In this document: positions 8,535 through 17,430 of the stretch, one piece after another | Position numbering within the stretch: position 1 is the stretch's first letter | Layout of the letters: the number at the start of each line of letters is the position of its first letter | Origin: Methanosaeta sp. PtaU1.Bin060 | GTDB lineage: Archaea; Halobacteriota; Methanosarcinia; Methanotrichales; Methanotrichaceae | Direction of reading: 5' to 3' | Assembly (NCBI GenBank): GCA_002067365.1 | Contig: MVRK01000029.1 | Location: 1-64,000, forward strand | Length of the DNA: 64,000 nucleotides | Made by a program: the position numbers and the translations under genes | The notes under the pieces: model-generated | The model's database searches: none | What the model saw: the letters and a program-made list of their open reading frames with translations, nothing else | What the model was told of the DNA's origin: nothing

Positions 8535-9239
8535 ATGCAAGAGGATATTTACCTCAGGGCATGGGAAAAGGACTATAAAAGGCGTGGCTGCCTCTGGGGA
8601 AGCGCGACGAAGGACCTGCCCGAGCTTGCACCGGGCTCCCGAGTCCTGGAGATGGGATGCGGGGACGGCAAGACCCTCTCCGCCATGCCGAATGATTGGA
8701 GGGTTACGGCGTTTGACATCTCCCCTGAGGCCCTGCGCCTCTGTCGCTTCTCTCCTGGCTCGCAGATCGCTTTTCTCCTGGCCGACGCCCGTCGACTGCC
8801 CTTCAGGAGCGAGAGCTTCGATGCGGTCTTCGCCTTTCATGTTACAGGCCACCTGCTTCTCTCTGGGCGTGAGGCGCTTGCGAAAGAGGCCGCGCGAGTT
8901 CTGGATAGAGGTGGCAGGCTCTTCTTCAGGGAGTTCGGGGCAGATGACCTGAGGGCGGGAAAGGGAGCGAAGGTGGAGCCGCGGACATTTCGGCGCGGCG
9001 GGGGGACCCTCACGCACTACTTCACGGAGTCCGAGGTGGCGGGCCTCTTTTGCATGCTTGAGGTCCGTACAGCCGGCACGCACCGCTGGAGGATGCGGGT
9101 GAGGGGCAGGGATCTTGTGCGCTCCCTGGTGGAGGCCGTCCTCGTCAAGAGCGGAGGTCCGGGAACTGGAAGACGTCCGGCAGGAAGTTCGAAGCCTCCG
9201 CCTCATATAGGTCCAGCTCGAAGAGGGAGTATTCGATAG
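8535..9239 (+). CDS. SAM-dependent class I methyltransferase
   Basis: Rossmann-fold methyltransferase, about 234 aa: SAM motif I VLEMGCGDG near the N-terminus, the acidic end of beta-2 (FDIS), motif LLADARRLPFRSESFD, and post-IV VLDRGGRLFFREF. The substrate is unknown. The frame opens earlier with TTG at 8505, but a TATA-like box (CTTATATA, 8495-8502) would place the transcript start near 8525, favouring ATG 8535. The last 32 or so residues overlap the convergent gene at 9145-9750 and read as Gly/Pro/Arg-rich filler, so the C-terminus may be an artefact of a lost stop codon. Confidence 0.85.
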   Translation: MQEDIYLRAWEKDYKRRGCLWGSATKDLPELAPGSRVLEMGCGDGKTLSAMPNDWRVTAFDISPEALRLCRFSPGSQIAFLLADARRLPFRSESFDAVFAFHVTGHLLLSGREALAKEAARVLDRGGRLFFREFGADDLRAGKGAKVEPRTFRRGGGTLTHYFTESEVAGLFCMLEVRTAGTHRWRMRVRGRDLVRSLVEAVLVKSGGPGTGRRPAGSSKPPPHIGPARRGSIR

Positions 9240-9750
9240 AGTCTCTGGTCTCCTTTGTCTCGAAGACGAGGGGCGCATTGTAGCGGTAGTACCCTAGCAC
9301 GCTCCTGAACTTTCCCGCCTTCGCGTCCCAGAGATTGCCCACTGTGAAGTAGAGGCCAAAGCTTCCGTCCTTGATGCCGGTGATGTTGAGGGTATCCCTG
9401 GAGCGGAGATAAACAGCGACCAGGGGATTCGCGTCATCGTCTGTCAGGACAGCCACAGTGTCCATAGTCCAGTTGTTGTGGATTGTGAGGATGCCATAGC
9501 CGCTCCTGTCTGTGTCCCGGATGATGGTGCCCGTCTCAGGGCGGGCGGGGAGTTGAGCCTGGACGGCAGAACAAAGGAGGAGCACTGCGAGCAGCAGCAC
9601 TATCAGAAGGCGTGGAGAGGCGGCAGCATCCGGAACCAAAATGGCCGAATGAATTACTGATGGCCATGGAGTGGCCGCACGAGCGCCGGGCTCAAGGGTA
9701 ACCGGCTCCAAACGACGTCGGGCCTTTGAGGACTCACCATCATGCTGCAT
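9145..9750 (-). CDS. Secreted protein of unknown function
   Basis: Up to 201 aa. A strong hydrophobic signal segment (LLIVLLLAVLLLCSAVQA) is followed by a mature part of about 135 residues with beta-rich patterning (GYGILTIHNNWTMDTVAVL, VYLRSRDTLNITGI). The first 45 or so residues before the signal are Arg/Ala/Pro-rich, so the real start is probably internal; a TTG at codon 38 just before VPDAAASPR would give a normal signal peptide. The mature part suggests an exported beta-sandwich, with no family recognised. It converges on and overlaps the methyltransferase gene by 95 bases. Confidence 0.65.
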   Translation of the reverse strand: MQHDGESSKARRRLEPVTLEPGARAATPWPSVIHSAILVPDAAASPRLLIVLLLAVLLLCSAVQAQLPARPETGTIIRDTDRSGYGILTIHNNWTMDTVAVLTDDDANPLVAVYLRSRDTLNITGIKDGSFGLYFTVGNLWDAKAGKFRSVLGYYRYNAPLVFETKETRDSIEYSLFELDLYEAEASNFLPDVFQFPDLRS

Positions 9751-9962
9751 CCAGACTGCGAAAGCTGCTCAAATGGTTAAGCTTTTCCTCGCATGTGAGC
9801 GGAGAATTCTTGCCGTCTTTTCAGGAAACCTGAGGGGCGAGAGCTTTGGCAGATCTGACGAGGTTCTCGATGCCTGATTCATTGCATCCCAGAAAACCCA
9901 GTTCGCAGAGCCCTGGCCGAACCGAAAGATTCAATAATGGGGAGGGTAAGGGGCTCTATCGC

Positions 9963-10036
9963 GCCTCGATAGCTTAGCTCGGTATAGCGCGTCCTTGGTA
10001 AGGACGAGGTCGCGGGTTCGAATCCCGCCCGAGGCT
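9963..10036 (+). tRNA. tRNA-Thr (anticodon GGT)
   Basis: Full cloverleaf: acceptor GCCTCG pairing with CGAGGC (the seventh pair is A-C), D arm GCT...AGC, anticodon stem CGTCC/GGACG with loop TTGGTAA giving GGT, variable AGGTC, T stem GCGGG/CCCGC around TTCGAAT, discriminator T. No intron and no encoded CCA. It reads ACC and ACT threonine codons. Confidence 0.95.
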
Positions 10037-10136
10037 TATAGTTTTAATGCCTGTGGTGCGGTTATCGGATTTCCTGGTATCGTTTTGCTCGAAAGGTTTT
10101 TATCAGTCAGCTCATCATTAGCCAGTGGGGTTCAGA

Positions 10137-10721
10137 ATGAAGATAGCACCTGCAGCGATGGTAGTGGTAATACTATCTTTGTTGGCACTGAGTTGCAATG
10201 CTGAGAGCACTGACTACTTCCAGAGCGTCGGGGGCGATTATGCCAGGAACTGGCTGAACGCCTTAAATGCCCAAAATCCTCAGAATTCACAGGCTGCCGA
10301 GAATTCTCAGATTAACCAGAACACACAGACCACCCAGGGTGGATCTGATAAGAAGGAGAGCAGCGAGGATCTGTGGAGCTGGGGAAATGCGCCCAAAGGA
10401 AGCAGGATCATTGGCGGCCAACTCGTGGCCGATCCAATCTATCGCTGGCCGGGCCTCAACTACACCTACGGCTGGCTTGGGGATTCGGATGTGAATCCCT
10501 ATGCAGAACGTCCCCTTTACACTTACACAGATCCCGAGACAGGAGAGACCAACTATGGATACTGGGATCCAACAACTGGAAAGATGATCCCAGTCTCTCC
10601 TGATATCTGGATGCCCCTCTTTCCAGACGATCAGCCTTATTCCAGCGCAGGAGCGAATTCGGGAAGCTTGAGCGGAGCGGGGATTCCGTCGGTCTTCAGC
10701 ACAAATGATCCCTGGGCATGA
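10137..10721 (+). CDS. Secreted, Asn/Gln-rich linker protein of unknown function
   Basis: 194 aa from ATG 10137. The N-terminus is a signal peptide ending near LLALSCNAES; Cys in that position could make it a lipoprotein, though the lipobox is weak. Residues about 45-75 are a low-complexity Asn/Gln/Ser/Thr stretch (QNSQAAENSQINQNTQTTQ), typical of an extracellular linker. The rest is rich in Tyr, Trp, Pro and Gly (NYTYGWLGDSDVNPY, TDPETGETNYGYW). No family recognised. A TATA-like GTTTTTATC at 10096-10104 gives a short leader. A GTG at 10125 is an alternative start. Confidence 0.7.
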   Translation: MKIAPAAMVVVILSLLALSCNAESTDYFQSVGGDYARNWLNALNAQNPQNSQAAENSQINQNTQTTQGGSDKKESSEDLWSWGNAPKGSRIIGGQLVADPIYRWPGLNYTYGWLGDSDVNPYAERPLYTYTDPETGETNYGYWDPTTGKMIPVSPDIWMPLFPDDQPYSSAGANSGSLSGAGIPSVFSTNDPWA

Positions 10722-10782
10722 AGCTGTGGCATAGGGGACGACGGTTTACACAAATCAAATTCAATGGATGGAGGTTTCCTCT

Positions 10783-11277
10783 TTGAAGTTAAGAAGAGCT
10801 TTCGCAATTCTTGTTATGATCTCGCTGGTCGTGGTGCCGGTGATGGGAGCGATGACGGAATACCAGCAGGGGTTCGAAGACGGCCTCAAGGCAGGAATGC
10901 GCATGGGCAGACTTCTTGGGGCAGCGCCCTACGATTCTGACCAGGCCCAGAGCTACGACAGCCTCGTCGATGTGTTCAATCAGGGGCTGGCATCTGTCTT
11001 CAGGGACAACCAGACTGCAATAGCCATGTTCCAGCTGCCGCCCTTCGAGACCGCCTACGCCGGGATGACGCTTCGGAATTTCACGGGCTTCAAGCCGATC
11101 CATGCCGTGGATGCGAGCTTCAACCAGACCAGAAGGGTAAACGTAGACATAGCACCCAAGTATGGCGGATATGATCTGGATACCTGGATCGCCCTGACGG
11201 GCAATGTTCCTGATAATATCCCGACATCGTCCAGCCTTGGAGGAGATGCCTACGATAGCATGGGAAGAGGCCCGTGA
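10783..11277 (+). CDS. Small secreted protein of unknown function
   Basis: 164 aa. The start is probably TTG 10783, which has GGAGGT seven bases upstream; that Shine-Dalgarno site itself overlaps an in-frame ATG at 10768. Residues about 5-25 are a signal peptide (AFAILVMISLVVVPVMGAM). The mature part contains two near-repeats GFEDGLKAG/GMRMG and several N-glycosylation-type sequons (DNQT, RNFT, FNQT). It follows the Asn-rich secreted gene by about 60 bases on the same strand, so the pair may be coexpressed on the cell surface. No recognised family. Confidence 0.7.
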   Translation: MKLRRAFAILVMISLVVVPVMGAMTEYQQGFEDGLKAGMRMGRLLGAAPYDSDQAQSYDSLVDVFNQGLASVFRDNQTAIAMFQLPPFETAYAGMTLRNFTGFKPIHAVDASFNQTRRVNVDIAPKYGGYDLDTWIALTGNVPDNIPTSSSLGGDAYDSMGRGP

Positions 11278-11296
11278 TCTTTTAATTTTTAACTAT

Positions 11297-12496
11297 CTAT
11301 TTTTCAGGGCTTGAGCGCCCGTCTCCTGAGCCTGAGCACGACTTGTACAGTGACTTCCCTGTGAACGCCCTGGGCAGCAGCTCGCCAACAGTCGCCGCGA
11401 CGGCATCCCCCCTCGCGTTCGCCATGATGATCAGGATCTCCTCACCGAACTCGATCAGGCTCTGGCGGCAGATCCCACATGGTGTGATGGGCTCCTCTGT
11501 CTCTCCCACGACTGCGATCGCCTCAAACTCGCGCTCGCCTGATGCCAAGGCCTCCGCCAGCGCAGCCCTCTCAGCACAGATGTCGGCTCCCGATGAGGCG
11601 TTCTCTATGTTTCCGGCAGAGTAGATCCTGCCGCTCTTCGAGAGCAGCGCAGCCCCAACCCTGAACCCCGAGTAAGGGGCGTAGGCGCTCATCATGGCCT
11701 CTTTTGCCCTCTTTATCAGGTCGTCGTAGCCACCCGTGTAGGGCCTCGGGCCAGAGCGCAGCGAGCCGATGTACATGCACTCTCCCGGAGCGATCCGGGG
11801 GATCTCGCAGCTCACATCCTGGATCTGGACGGGCGCTCCCCTGATGATCACTGCGGGGATGCCCTCGTCCCCCTCGCCCATGACCACCTGAGCCGCAGAG
11901 ACCAGGTTGTCAGCCACCGCCTTGCGTGTGATCCGAAGCTCCCTGCCGAAGAGATCCTTCTGGCCCCGCGCGTCCTCCACAGGCTCCACGCCCTCGCACG
12001 CCAGGGCCACCCCCACGCATCCCAGGCGCAGTGGATGCGTCCTGCTGTCGCCTAGGATCACGCCGATCCTCTTCCCTTTAGCCAGCCTCCTTCGGATCTC
12101 GGCCGCCGACCTCTGCGGGTCTGCCGGGAAGAGCACCATAGTCCCAGGAGGCGCATTGGAGTGGTCGATGCCGGCGTTGGGATAGAGGAAGCCCTTGTTC
12201 AGCGTCAGAACAACTCCCGGCACCCCTCCGAGGATCTCGTCGGACTCCTGGAGGATCAGCTCCATCTCCCGCGGGTCCTTCTCGTATTTGGCTGCAAGGG
12301 CGCGGGCAATCTCGCCAGGGAGGACGAGATCGAGATCGACTATGCGCCCCTCGGAGGTTGCCACAGTGCTCTCCGAGACCACCAGGATATCCCCGTCCTC
12401 TAGAGCCAGTCCCGCCTCCTGCATTCCCTTCTCTATGGCCACCACCAGGTCCTCGCCGACCTTCACGATCTTTGTCTTTATGCCGAGTACTTCCAA
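11297..12496 (-). CDS. cofE: Coenzyme F420-0 gamma-glutamyl ligase fused to cytidine deaminase
   Basis: A 399-aa two-domain protein. Residues 1 to about 245 match CofE, which adds glutamates to F420-0 using GTP: GFLYPNAGID (102-111), ILGDSRTHPLR (147-157), ADNLVSAAQVVMGE (195-208). Residues about 255-385 are a complete cytidine deaminase domain: YAPYSGFRVGAA, GNIENAS, zinc ligand Cys307 in CAE with catalytic Glu309, and PCGIC with Cys340 and Cys343. All catalytic positions of both halves appear intact. CofE is normally a stand-alone protein of about 250 aa and cytidine deaminase about 130. It lies 6 bases after the dihydropteroate-synthase-like gene. The reason for the fusion is not evident. 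Confidence 0.9.
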   Translation of the reverse strand: MEVLGIKTKIVKVGEDLVVAIEKGMQEAGLALEDGDILVVSESTVATSEGRIVDLDLVLPGEIARALAAKYEKDPREMELILQESDEILGGVPGVVLTLNKGFLYPNAGIDHSNAPPGTMVLFPADPQRSAAEIRRRLAKGKRIGVILGDSRTHPLRLGCVGVALACEGVEPVEDARGQKDLFGRELRITRKAVADNLVSAAQVVMGEGDEGIPAVIIRGAPVQIQDVSCEIPRIAPGECMYIGSLRSGPRPYTGGYDDLIKRAKEAMMSAYAPYSGFRVGAALLSKSGRIYSAGNIENASSGADICAERAALAEALASGEREFEAIAVVGETEEPITPCGICRQSLIEFGEEILIIMANARGDAVAATVGELLPRAFTGKSLYKSCSGSGDGRSSPEK

Positions 12497-12502
12497 CGTC
12501 TC

Positions 12503-13723
12503 TCACCTGTAACGCTCATGGCTCTCCATCTGCCTAAGAGCCTCAGAAACTGCTTCTCCAACCATGGCAAGCCTGAAGGGCTGGCTTTTCAGGTTCTTCT
12601 CGAGGCCCGAGATCTGTGAGTCAGTGCCGAAGATCAGCACAGACATAGGCCTCGGGTCGCAGCGCAGTGCTAACTTCGGAATGGCTGAGTCCCCTCCGCG
12701 GGCCAGCATCTCCTGCTTTATCACGAGTGCCTCCATAGAGTTCAAGCCCCTCACAGCCAGCACGCGGAAGGAGCCTTTCCTGCAGAGCCGCTCGATCCCG
12801 CGCTCATCCACCTCAGCACGCCTCAGAGTCTCAGCCAGGTCAAACCCCTCCCCCAGATGGCCCAGAACCTCCACATCTATCTCATCCTTTCTGGCAGATG
12901 CCGGAAGGCCCCTGACAGCCTTGCTCATCCTGACTGTCTCGAGGCTCAGAGCTACATCGTGGGTTCTGACGACGTGCGCCCCGTTATAAACCGCTATCGC
13001 CGTGGCAGCGAGGGTTCCCGCCAGCCGCTTGGCGGGGTCGGGCTGACCCAGGCATGCTCCTATAAACGATTTTCGCGAGATTGCGGCGACCACGGGCCTG
13101 CCAAGAGAGCGCAGCCTCCGAAAGCCGTCAAGGATGGCAAGATCATATGCAGGAGCCTTCTCAGGTATCCATTTCCCGACGCCCGGATCGACTGCGATCT
13201 TTTGGCGCGTCACTCCTGCCTCGATTGCTGCTCGCATCCTCTCTCCCAGGAGGGCGATGATCTCGGCCATGCCCAGCAGGTCGCCCGGCCTCCTACGCGA
13301 GGCCATGATGACGAGGGAAGCATCGTGATCTGCCACAGTGGCCGCCATCTTCTGGTCCAGGAGACCGGAGACATCGTTTATGCATGTTGCGCCGAGCGCT
13401 AGTGCCTCTTCGGCGATCCTCGCCCTCTGGGTGTCCACTGATACGTCTATATCCAGGTTCTTCAGGATCTCCTTCAGGGCGGGAATGAGCCTCTCGCGTT
13501 CCTCGGATTCGCTGATGGTCGGCGATCCCAGCGCAGTGGAGACGGCTCCAAGGTCGATCAGGTCTGCACCCTCCTCCTGCATGGTTCTTGCCAGGGGGAG
13601 GGCGGCCTCGGGCCCTGCCACAGAGCCCTTGTAGAAAGACTCCCTGCTGAGGTTCACGACCCCCATCAGCCTCACTGGATCTAGATCCCCCGCCTGGACA
13701 CGCCCCAGTACTCCTTCTATCAT
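12503..13723 (-). CDS. Dihydropteroate synthase-like protein
   Basis: 406 aa. Residues about 18-270 form a pterin-binding TIM barrel: the MGVVNLSRESF start, DLGAVST (equivalent to the DIGAEST pterin site), DVSVDTQ, INDVSG, DPGVGKW and AISRKSFIG. Archaea with tetrahydromethanopterin carry this relative, thought to act in methanopterin synthesis; the exact reaction is not settled. A C-terminal extension of about 130 residues (from LGHLGEGFD) is beta/alpha-rich and not recognised. Being directly upstream of cofE on the same strand suggests a shared C1-cofactor theme. Confidence 0.85.
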   Translation of the reverse strand: MIEGVLGRVQAGDLDPVRLMGVVNLSRESFYKGSVAGPEAALPLARTMQEEGADLIDLGAVSTALGSPTISESEERERLIPALKEILKNLDIDVSVDTQRARIAEEALALGATCINDVSGLLDQKMAATVADHDASLVIMASRRRPGDLLGMAEIIALLGERMRAAIEAGVTRQKIAVDPGVGKWIPEKAPAYDLAILDGFRRLRSLGRPVVAAISRKSFIGACLGQPDPAKRLAGTLAATAIAVYNGAHVVRTHDVALSLETVRMSKAVRGLPASARKDEIDVEVLGHLGEGFDLAETLRRAEVDERGIERLCRKGSFRVLAVRGLNSMEALVIKQEMLARGGDSAIPKLALRCDPRPMSVLIFGTDSQISGLEKNLKSQPFRLAMVGEAVSEALRQMESHERYR

Positions 13724-13779
13724 TCAAGACCTCCAAAGAACTATTTTCCTGATTTTCCCCTCTGGCCTCGAAACAGTCC

Positions 13780-14565
13780 TTACTCCGAGAGCCTCAGGAG
13801 GATTCCCGTCCTTCTGGCGCGCTCGATGGCTCTGTCGAAGAGTATCAGCCCCACGACCAGGTACATGGCTGCCAGAGCAGCACCTACGGCCAGGTTGTGC
13901 GGCCCTGGAATAAATACCGACCTGTAATACTCAAGGAAATATGTCAGTGGAATGGCCCTCGAGAGCATCTGCAGGGCAGGGGGCAGCACCTCCACAGGAT
14001 AGTAGATGCCGCTGACCAGAAGTATCAGCCCGCTCAGGCTCCAGGCAGCCACATCAGCCTTCTGGCCGAATGTGAGGATGGATATGCATACGATGATTCC
14101 AATGACTGCAGCCACTGCGAAGACGCCCGCCAAAAAGATCAATACGGGCAGAAGTCCGCCCGCCCGGAAATCAAAGCCGAAGAGGTAGCGGCTCACAGAG
14201 GCGAGGATGGCGAAGACCAGGGCACCTCTGGCTATTCCGAAGATCAGCGCGCCGAAGACCAGGTGGTAGCTCCTGATAGGCGCTATGAAGGTGTTCTTGA
14301 TGCTCTTGGACCACATGTCGAAGAGGAGCACATAGGCCACATCGATCTGGGCCACCTGCAGAATGGTGAGGGCGATGGCTCCCACCAGAAGAAAGGAGAC
14401 CATGCCCGGGCCCACGTTCAGGAAGCGCGTCAGCAGGCCGATGGAAAGCAGGCTGATCATGGGCCAGAAGAAGAGCTCGAAGAGGGTGAAGACGTTCCTC
14501 TTCGATATGATCCAGTTCTTGTAGGCCGAGGCCAGATACCTATTCGACTCACCTCGCCAGCTCAA
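13780..14565 (-). CDS. ABC-2 type transporter permease
   Basis: 261 aa with six predicted membrane helices and the ABC-2 pattern (a short N-terminal amphipathic stretch, then a long hydrophobic core; GIYYPVEVLPPALQMLSRAIPLTYFLEYYR near the C-terminus is the typical ABC-2 motif). It exports an unknown substrate (drug, lipid or polysaccharide) with the ATPase immediately upstream, which it overlaps by 17 bases. Probably translationally coupled. Confidence 0.92.
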   Translation of the reverse strand: MSWRGESNRYLASAYKNWIISKRNVFTLFELFFWPMISLLSIGLLTRFLNVGPGMVSFLLVGAIALTILQVAQIDVAYVLLFDMWSKSIKNTFIAPIRSYHLVFGALIFGIARGALVFAILASVSRYLFGFDFRAGGLLPVLIFLAGVFAVAAVIGIIVCISILTFGQKADVAAWSLSGLILLVSGIYYPVEVLPPALQMLSRAIPLTYFLEYYRSVFIPGPHNLAVGAALAAMYLVVGLILFDRAIERARRTGILLRLSE

Positions 14566-15481
14566 TGAAGACGTCCTCCAGATCGGGCTCTTTCACGCTT
14601 ATGTCCAGGATCTTCGCCCCCGAAAAGAGCTTGATGATCCTGTCAAGGTTCTCCCTCGTCCTGTCTATCACCATCTCGACTCTTCCCGGCTCTGCGGCCA
14701 CGCTCATGACGCCCTGCACCATTTCGAGACCCTTGAGATCCACCGGCCCCTCATAGAAGACCACCACCCTCTCGCCGAGGCCCAGGTGATTCTTCAGGTT
14801 CTGGGGAGTGTCGAGAGCCACCACCTCTCCTTTGCGAAGGAATGCGACCCTGTCGCAGAGCATCTCGGCCTCGGGCATATAGTGGGTTGACATGATCACA
14901 GAGATCTCCTGCTCATCGTGAATCCTCCTTATCAGAGATCTCGTCTTCATGGATATGTCGGGATCAAGGCCCGTGGTGGGCTCGTCCAGGAAGAGAAGCT
15001 TCGGGCGATTGAGCATCGCCTTGGCGAGGGAGAGACGCTGCTTCAAGCCCGTGGAGAGGTTCTCGAAGTTCATGTCAGTGTACTCGCCAAGCTCGAATGT
15101 GTCTATCAGATCGCTCACAGCCTTGGAGAGCATAGAGCCGTGCATCCCGTAGAGCATGCCGTAGTGCCTCAGGTTCTCCTTCACGCTCAGGCTCCAGGGA
15201 AAGTTGGGCTTGGCGGTGCTGATGTTTATCAGCTTTCTTATCTCGTCGCGCCTCCGCGAGGCGTCCAGGCCGAGGACGTGCAGGCTTCCCCTCTCGGGGT
15301 AGATGAGGGTGGAGAAGATGGAGATGAGTGTGGTCTTGCCCGAGCCGTTGGGCCCCAGTATGCCGAAGATCTCCCCTGCCTCAACCTCCAGGGATATCTC
15401 CTTTAGCACCTTCGCCTCGGCTCCGAAGAAGCTCTTGTAGCTCTTGCAGATGCCCCTGCAGACCACGGACTTCTCCGCCAT
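14549..15481 (-). CDS. ABC transporter ATP-binding protein (exporter type)
   Basis: 310 aa: Walker A GPNGSGKTT (43-51), signature LSTGLKQR, Walker B LLFLDEPTTGLDP, H-loop STHY. The C-terminal 80 residues resemble the regulatory extension of DrrA/NatA-type export ATPases. The frame remains open upstream to 15805, but that part lies over the neighbouring gene; ATG 15481 comes two bases after that gene's TGA and gives the normal N-terminus. It pairs with the overlapping ABC-2 permease downstream. Confidence 0.93.
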   Translation of the reverse strand: MAEKSVVCRGICKSYKSFFGAEAKVLKEISLEVEAGEIFGILGPNGSGKTTLISIFSTLIYPERGSLHVLGLDASRRRDEIRKLINISTAKPNFPWSLSVKENLRHYGMLYGMHGSMLSKAVSDLIDTFELGEYTDMNFENLSTGLKQRLSLAKAMLNRPKLLFLDEPTTGLDPDISMKTRSLIRRIHDEQEISVIMSTHYMPEAEMLCDRVAFLRKGEVVALDTPQNLKNHLGLGERVVVFYEGPVDLKGLEMVQGVMSVAAEPGRVEMVIDRTRENLDRIIKLFSGAKILDISVKEPDLEDVFIELAR

Positions 15482-15483
15482 GA

Positions 15484-16527
15484 TCAGCCCAACCGCCTTC
15501 TTCTGCGAGACGATCTGGGTCTCCTGATGAAGAGTATCGTCGCTGCCGAAGCCACCAACACCAGCGATGCCGCCGTCGCAGCCTGCCAAGAGGAGAGCCC
15601 TAAAGGCCAGACGGACTTTGATAGGGCGACTGGAACCGAGAGAATTGCCTTTCCACCATCGAAGCCGACCTCGCAGCCGAGCTGATAGCTCTCCTGGCTG
15701 GCATTCTCGTCCACTCTCGCAGGGAAGCTCGCTATAGCGGGGCTGCCAGGGGCGATCTCCCCCAGAGCGCAGCCATCCGCATCGCCATGAAAGGGAGGCA
15801 CACATATCAGCCTTGCAGTGCAGTTCTTCAGGATTTCGGTGCCAGCATTCTCGATCACAGCCATTATCATCCCGCTTCCGCCAGGTCTCAGATCGGAGCG
15901 GGTTCCTGAGACGCGAAGGGAGCCATCCTCTCCCTGGACGAAGACCCTGACGAGGGCGGTGCTGTTCTCAGGCTGGTAGAGGGGCGAGACATCTCCCCCG
16001 TTCACGCTCACGTCCACCTGATGCTCATAGCTCAGGATGAGGGGCAGATCGTACCAGCCATTGGCCCCGTTCCCAAGGGTTATGTTGAAGCTCAGCTCGG
16101 CCCTGTCGCCCGAGGGGAGAGACTCGATGGATCTTGGCCCTGATGTCACATTCACGGGCCCGCAGCCCTCAAGCGTCGCCTGGATGTTCAGGGCATCAGT
16201 GCATCTCATCTCCTCCCTCATCTCGCCAGATACATCCTCCTTTGAGCCGTTGCTGCTGATGGGCACAAGCTCATCGAGAAGACCGTCGTTGGCGAGAAGT
16301 ATCCTCAGCACCGGGTCTGAAGGGGAGACGCAGTTCACAGCAGAAGCCTCGATCTTCGGTCCGCCAAGAGCCTTATAGTGATCGTCTGCGAAGAAGATGA
16401 GATCCTCTGCAACAGAGGCGGAAAAGAGGAGGGACAGCAGTGTGACAAGCGAAAAAAACTTCACAATGCTGCGGGGCTTCACCATCCTAGCGCGCTTCGC
16501 AATCCAAAAGAGCCTCATAATCCCCAA
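15484..16527 (-). CDS. Membrane-anchored extracellular protein linked to ABC exporter
   Basis: Up to 347 aa. A signal peptide (FSLVTLLSLLFSASVAE), an extracellular beta-rich body with several N-x-S/T sequons and a CARDB-like stretch (RPGGSGMIMAVIENAGTEIL), then a C-terminal membrane helix (ATAASLVLVASAATILFI) and a short Arg-rich cytoplasmic tail (RRPRSSRRRRR). This topology is common in archaeal surface proteins encoded next to ABC-2 exporters. It may be an accessory or S-layer-linked subunit (inference). The start is uncertain: ATGs at codons 1, 4 and 15; codon 15 gives a compact signal peptide. Confidence 0.75.
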   Translation of the reverse strand: MGIMRLFWIAKRARMVKPRSIVKFFSLVTLLSLLFSASVAEDLIFFADDHYKALGGPKIEASAVNCVSPSDPVLRILLANDGLLDELVPISSNGSKEDVSGEMREEMRCTDALNIQATLEGCGPVNVTSGPRSIESLPSGDRAELSFNITLGNGANGWYDLPLILSYEHQVDVSVNGGDVSPLYQPENSTALVRVFVQGEDGSLRVSGTRSDLRPGGSGMIMAVIENAGTEILKNCTARLICVPPFHGDADGCALGEIAPGSPAIASFPARVDENASQESYQLGCEVGFDGGKAILSVPVALSKSVWPLGLSSWQAATAASLVLVASAATILFIRRPRSSRRRRRLG

Positions 16528-16623
16528 CGATCTGTTTGCTGAAGATCTGCCTATTTAAACCTGATTGAATCGGGTTATTGCATTATGCCTTCATAGGCTA
16601 TTTCCCTGCCTCCTTTATTAAGG

Positions 16624-17430
16624 CTATCTGCCAGCAAGAGTGCTGATGAAGAAGGCGAGGGATGCCGTGAGAATTATAGTCGCCCCCGAGGGAACATCTA
16701 GCAGGTATGAGACGATAAGCCCCACGAAGACGAAGATCGATCCGAGCAGCACTGACCCTGCCATGATGCCCGGCAGGCTCTTCAAGCGCTGCCTGCTTAT
16801 CGCCCCCGGAATCGTCAGGAGGGCTATCACCATTATTATCCCCACTATCTTTATCAGGACGACCACGCTGGAGGCCACCATGCAGAGCAGGAGAAGCCGA
16901 AGGCTCTGCACCGGCAGGCCCATCGCCTCGCCGTAGACGGGATCGAAGCTCAGGATCAGAAACTCCTTGTAGAGCAGATAGACCACGATCAGGACAACGG
17001 ATGTGAGGGCCAGGATCAGGAGGACGTCGCTTCGGGTCACCGCCAGGATGTCGCCGAAGAGATAGCCATAGAGATCCCTGGCATAGCCCTTGGAGAGGCT
17101 CATGAACATTATCCCTAGAGCCATGCCTGTGGCAAGGAAGACGCCGATGGCTGTGTCCTCCGAGACGCGCTGTCTGCTGCTCACCATGCCTATCCCCGCT
17201 GCAGTGACCAGGGCAGAGCAGACTCCGAAGGCGAGGGGATCGAGGCCCAGGAAGTATCCGAGGCCGATGCCGCCAAAGGCGGCGTGAGCTATGCCATCGC
17301 TTATGAATACGATTCTGTTCAATATTACATATATTCCAATCACGCCGCAGAGAACGGATGCAGCCAGTCCTGCGGCGAGAGCACTGCGCATGAATTCGTA
17401 CTGGAAGATATCCAGAGGCAGCTCAATCAT
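16624..17430 (-). CDS. znuB: Zinc/manganese ABC transporter permease (ABC-3 family)
   Basis: 268 aa, about eight hydrophobic helices. The ABC-3 signature VFISDGIAHAAFGGIGLGY is seen near residues 42-60, and later LLTIPGAISR. It forms the membrane channel for uptake of Zn or Mn with the ATPase and binding protein of the same operon. Its start overlaps the ATPase end by 8 bases. Confidence 0.93.
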   Translation of the reverse strand: MIELPLDIFQYEFMRSALAAGLAASVLCGVIGIYVILNRIVFISDGIAHAAFGGIGLGYFLGLDPLAFGVCSALVTAAGIGMVSSRQRVSEDTAIGVFLATGMALGIMFMSLSKGYARDLYGYLFGDILAVTRSDVLLILALTSVVLIVVYLLYKEFLILSFDPVYGEAMGLPVQSLRLLLLCMVASSVVVLIKIVGIIMVIALLTIPGAISRQRLKSLPGIMAGSVLLGSIFVFVGLIVSYLLDVPSGATIILTASLAFFISTLAGR

